Positions 6,115 to 7,142 of a DNA stretch of 7,142 nt are shown here, in pieces; within the stretch, counting starts at the first letter, position 1; every line of letters starts with the position of its first letter. Under the pieces are notes generated by a model. It saw only the letters and a list, made by a program, of their open reading frames with translations, did no database searches and was not told the DNA's origin. The stretch lies in the NCBI GenBank assembly GCA_028713595.1, contig JAQTNZ010000129.1:1-7142 (forward strand), written 5' to 3'. The stretch is from Methylovulum sp. (GTDB lineage Bacteria > Pseudomonadota > Gammaproteobacteria > Methylococcales > Methylomonadaceae). The translations under genes and the position numbers were made by a program.

Positions 6115-6158
6115 CGAGGTAGCCCGTATGCAGCGATAGCGGAATACGGGCTACCTCG
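6115..6158. repeat. Strong palindrome with 15-bp perfect stem
   Basis: CGAGGTAGCCCGTAT (6115-6129) pairs exactly with ATACGGGCTACCTCG (6144-6158) over a 14-base loop, GCAGCGATAGCGGA. It lies between two minus-strand genes, upstream of the PPC-like gene and downstream of the LamG-like gene, and could act as a bidirectional RNA hairpin or as a REP-type dispersed element. No T-run is next to it on the minus strand side, so a terminator call is weak. Confidence 0.65.
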
Positions 6159-6260
6159 GCTTCGATATGCCGTATCATATTGTACTGTATCGGCATGGGA
6201 TGTCGAAATGCGGTATTGCGTGGTTCCGATCCCAGTATTCCACTATCGCCGCATACGGGC
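6122..6260. repeat. Inverted pair of a 26-base repeat core
   Basis: The core at 6122-6147 (starts GCCCGTATGC, ends GGAATAC) recurs in reverse complement at 6235-6260 with two mismatches. Between the copies a looser dyad is present: TTCGA (6161-6165) and ATGCCG (6167-6172) facing CGGCAT (6191-6196) and TCGAA (6203-6207). The whole 6110-6265 block therefore looks like one small palindromic element or two inverted insertions of a dispersed repeat. Confidence 0.55.
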
Positions 6261-6298
6261 TTGCTACGTTATGCCATTGAAATTAAAGTCATATCCCA

Positions 6299-6333
6299 TT
6301 AACTTAATGGCAGTGATGTAGTACATGGGAACG
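6299..6333 (-). repeat. Single diverged copy of the composite element end sequence
   Basis: Read on the minus strand, this is CGTTCCCATG followed by TACTACAT and CACTGCCATTAAGTTAA. It aligns without gaps to 3070-3104, with 30 of 35 bases the same. It ends 6 bases downstream of the LamG-like stop codon. No partner end is seen nearby, so it is a solo remnant. The rest of 5991-6338, apart from the palindromes, shows no gene or clear promoter. Confidence 0.55.
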
Positions 6334-6338
6334 GGTAA

Positions 6339-7142
6339 TTAATATTTTTTACCTCTAACAGTTACACTAATATCATCACCTGATTTAACAACTAACCCCG
6401 CTTTTTCACAGTCATAGTTTATTGTTTGATTTTGTGAAATGGCGATGCTTTGAGCGGTGGTATTATTTGTACACCGAACGGAATAAGGAGGTTTTGCCCA
6501 TGAAATCGTACCTTTCACTGGCACGGGATAAAGCTTCCAGTCTTTTGAAGCATTTGATACCCTAAAGGTGTCAACAACACCTTCAAATCCTCCATCATAT
6601 TGATTATTATACCAATATCCAGGAACTGATTCACCCAGTGTGGGAATGTCAATTGCCGAGGTGTGATTGCCGCCCGCACCTAATAGCTGGGTATTTTGCG
6701 CATTTGAAGCGACTTCTTTCCCATTAAGGGCAATTGCTTGCCCTCCCTTGCCGAAACTAAAGCCAATGGTGTTCCATTGGCCAAAACGGAACGAAGTACC
6801 TTTTGCAGCCAATGTCTGGGCAGGAGTGGTGCCATATTTTGAGGTTGCCAAGTTAATAGAGATGTCACCATTATTACAGGCATAAAACCATGCACTGCCT
6901 GGATAAAATACATCCCCACCTTGCACATCCGTCGTAAATATCAACGCGCATTGGTTATTTGTTGAAAGCTGATAGTTATTGTAAGAATAAGCGGAATCTA
7001 TTTTGATGCTGGTTTCAATGGTCCCTGAGGTTGGCATTCCTTGAGAATAGGGATATTGCACTCTACTTTCAGACGTTCTTGTGAATCTTGCTCCTTTCCC
7101 GGTTGGCGTGTTTTCATATGTCAAGCCGTAAGGGATTCCAGA
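6339..7142 (-). CDS. LamG-like (concanavalin A-fold jellyroll) protein, C-terminal part
   Basis: The frame is open to the right edge (S-G-I-P-Y-G precedes the first TTG at 7124), so the N-terminus lies outside the window and the TTG is internal. The 267 visible residues match the jellyroll pattern of LamG/concanavalin A-like domains: GARFTRTSESRVQYP near 17-31, TIETSIKIDS near 41-50, FGQWNTIGFSF at about 120-130, the strand pair IALNGKEVAS at about 137-146, and the closing GGFEGVVDTFRVS near 184-196. A final small segment (about 205-267) holds Cys224 and Cys245, which could form a disulfide, and ends SVTVRGKKY. Such domains usually bind carbohydrate or protein on secreted or surface proteins; whether there is a signal peptide cannot be seen. 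The gene is AT-rich, like the PPC-like gene downstream, which lies on the same strand beyond a 348-base gap of repeats, so co-transcription is uncertain. Confidence 0.72.
   Translation of the reverse strand, partial: SGIPYGLTYENTPTGKGARFTRTSESRVQYPYSQGMPTSGTIETSIKIDSAYSYNNYQLSTNNQCALIFTTDVQGGDVFYPGSAWFYACNNGDISINLATSKYGTTPAQTLAAKGTSFRFGQWNTIGFSFGKGGQAIALNGKEVASNAQNTQLLGAGGNHTSAIDIPTLGESVPGYWYNNQYDGGFEGVVDTFRVSNASKDWKLYPVPVKGTISWAKPPYSVRCTNNTTAQSIAISQNQTINYDCEKAGLVVKSGDDISVTVRGKKY

Overview
The window looks like a chromosomal segment of a gammaproteobacterium. A methanotroph of the Methylococcales type is my best guess, at moderate to low confidence. The guess rests on the gnd-zwf-pgl order, the style of the proteins, and intergenic spaces full of short interspersed palindromes; no diagnostic methane-oxidation gene is present.

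Bases 1-2812 (+ strand) hold the oxidative pentose phosphate block: the C-terminal end of gnd (6-phosphogluconate dehydrogenase), then zwf (glucose-6-phosphate dehydrogenase) and pgl (6-phosphogluconolactonase). The last two abut with no gap. Together the three enzymes take glucose 6-phosphate to ribulose 5-phosphate, CO2 and NAD(P)H. In a RuMP-cycle methylotroph this would be the dissimilatory formaldehyde-oxidation loop (inference). The gnd-zwf gap carries a hairpin and a perfect 11-bp inverted repeat.

Bases 2813-3499 have no gene. They are packed with repeats: stem-loops, REP-like palindromes, homopolymer C and G tracts, and a nested or tandemly rearranged MITE-like element built from copies of an 18-bp end sequence. 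A diverged single copy of the same end sequence lies about 3.2 kb away at 6299-6333.

Bases 3500-4863 (+) encode a four-helix SirB2-family membrane protein and, 32 bp later, a class II Fic protein. The Fic protein has both the catalytic motif and the inhibitory helix. Its arginine codon use is unlike that of zwf.

Bases 4914-7142 (- strand) carry a small Trp-rich, Cys-containing protein of unknown function, an exported protein with a PPC-like domain followed by two degenerate repeat units, and the C-terminal part of a LamG-like (jellyroll) protein that runs off the window. The two larger genes are visibly more AT-rich than the pentose phosphate genes. The gap between them (5991-6338) holds a strong 15-bp-stem palindrome and an inverted second copy of its core.

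I see no CRISPR array, tRNA, rRNA, transposase gene or recognisable defence operon. The least explained items are the nested repeat element, the 78-residue Cys/Trp-rich protein, and the Fic protein with its foreign codon signature.
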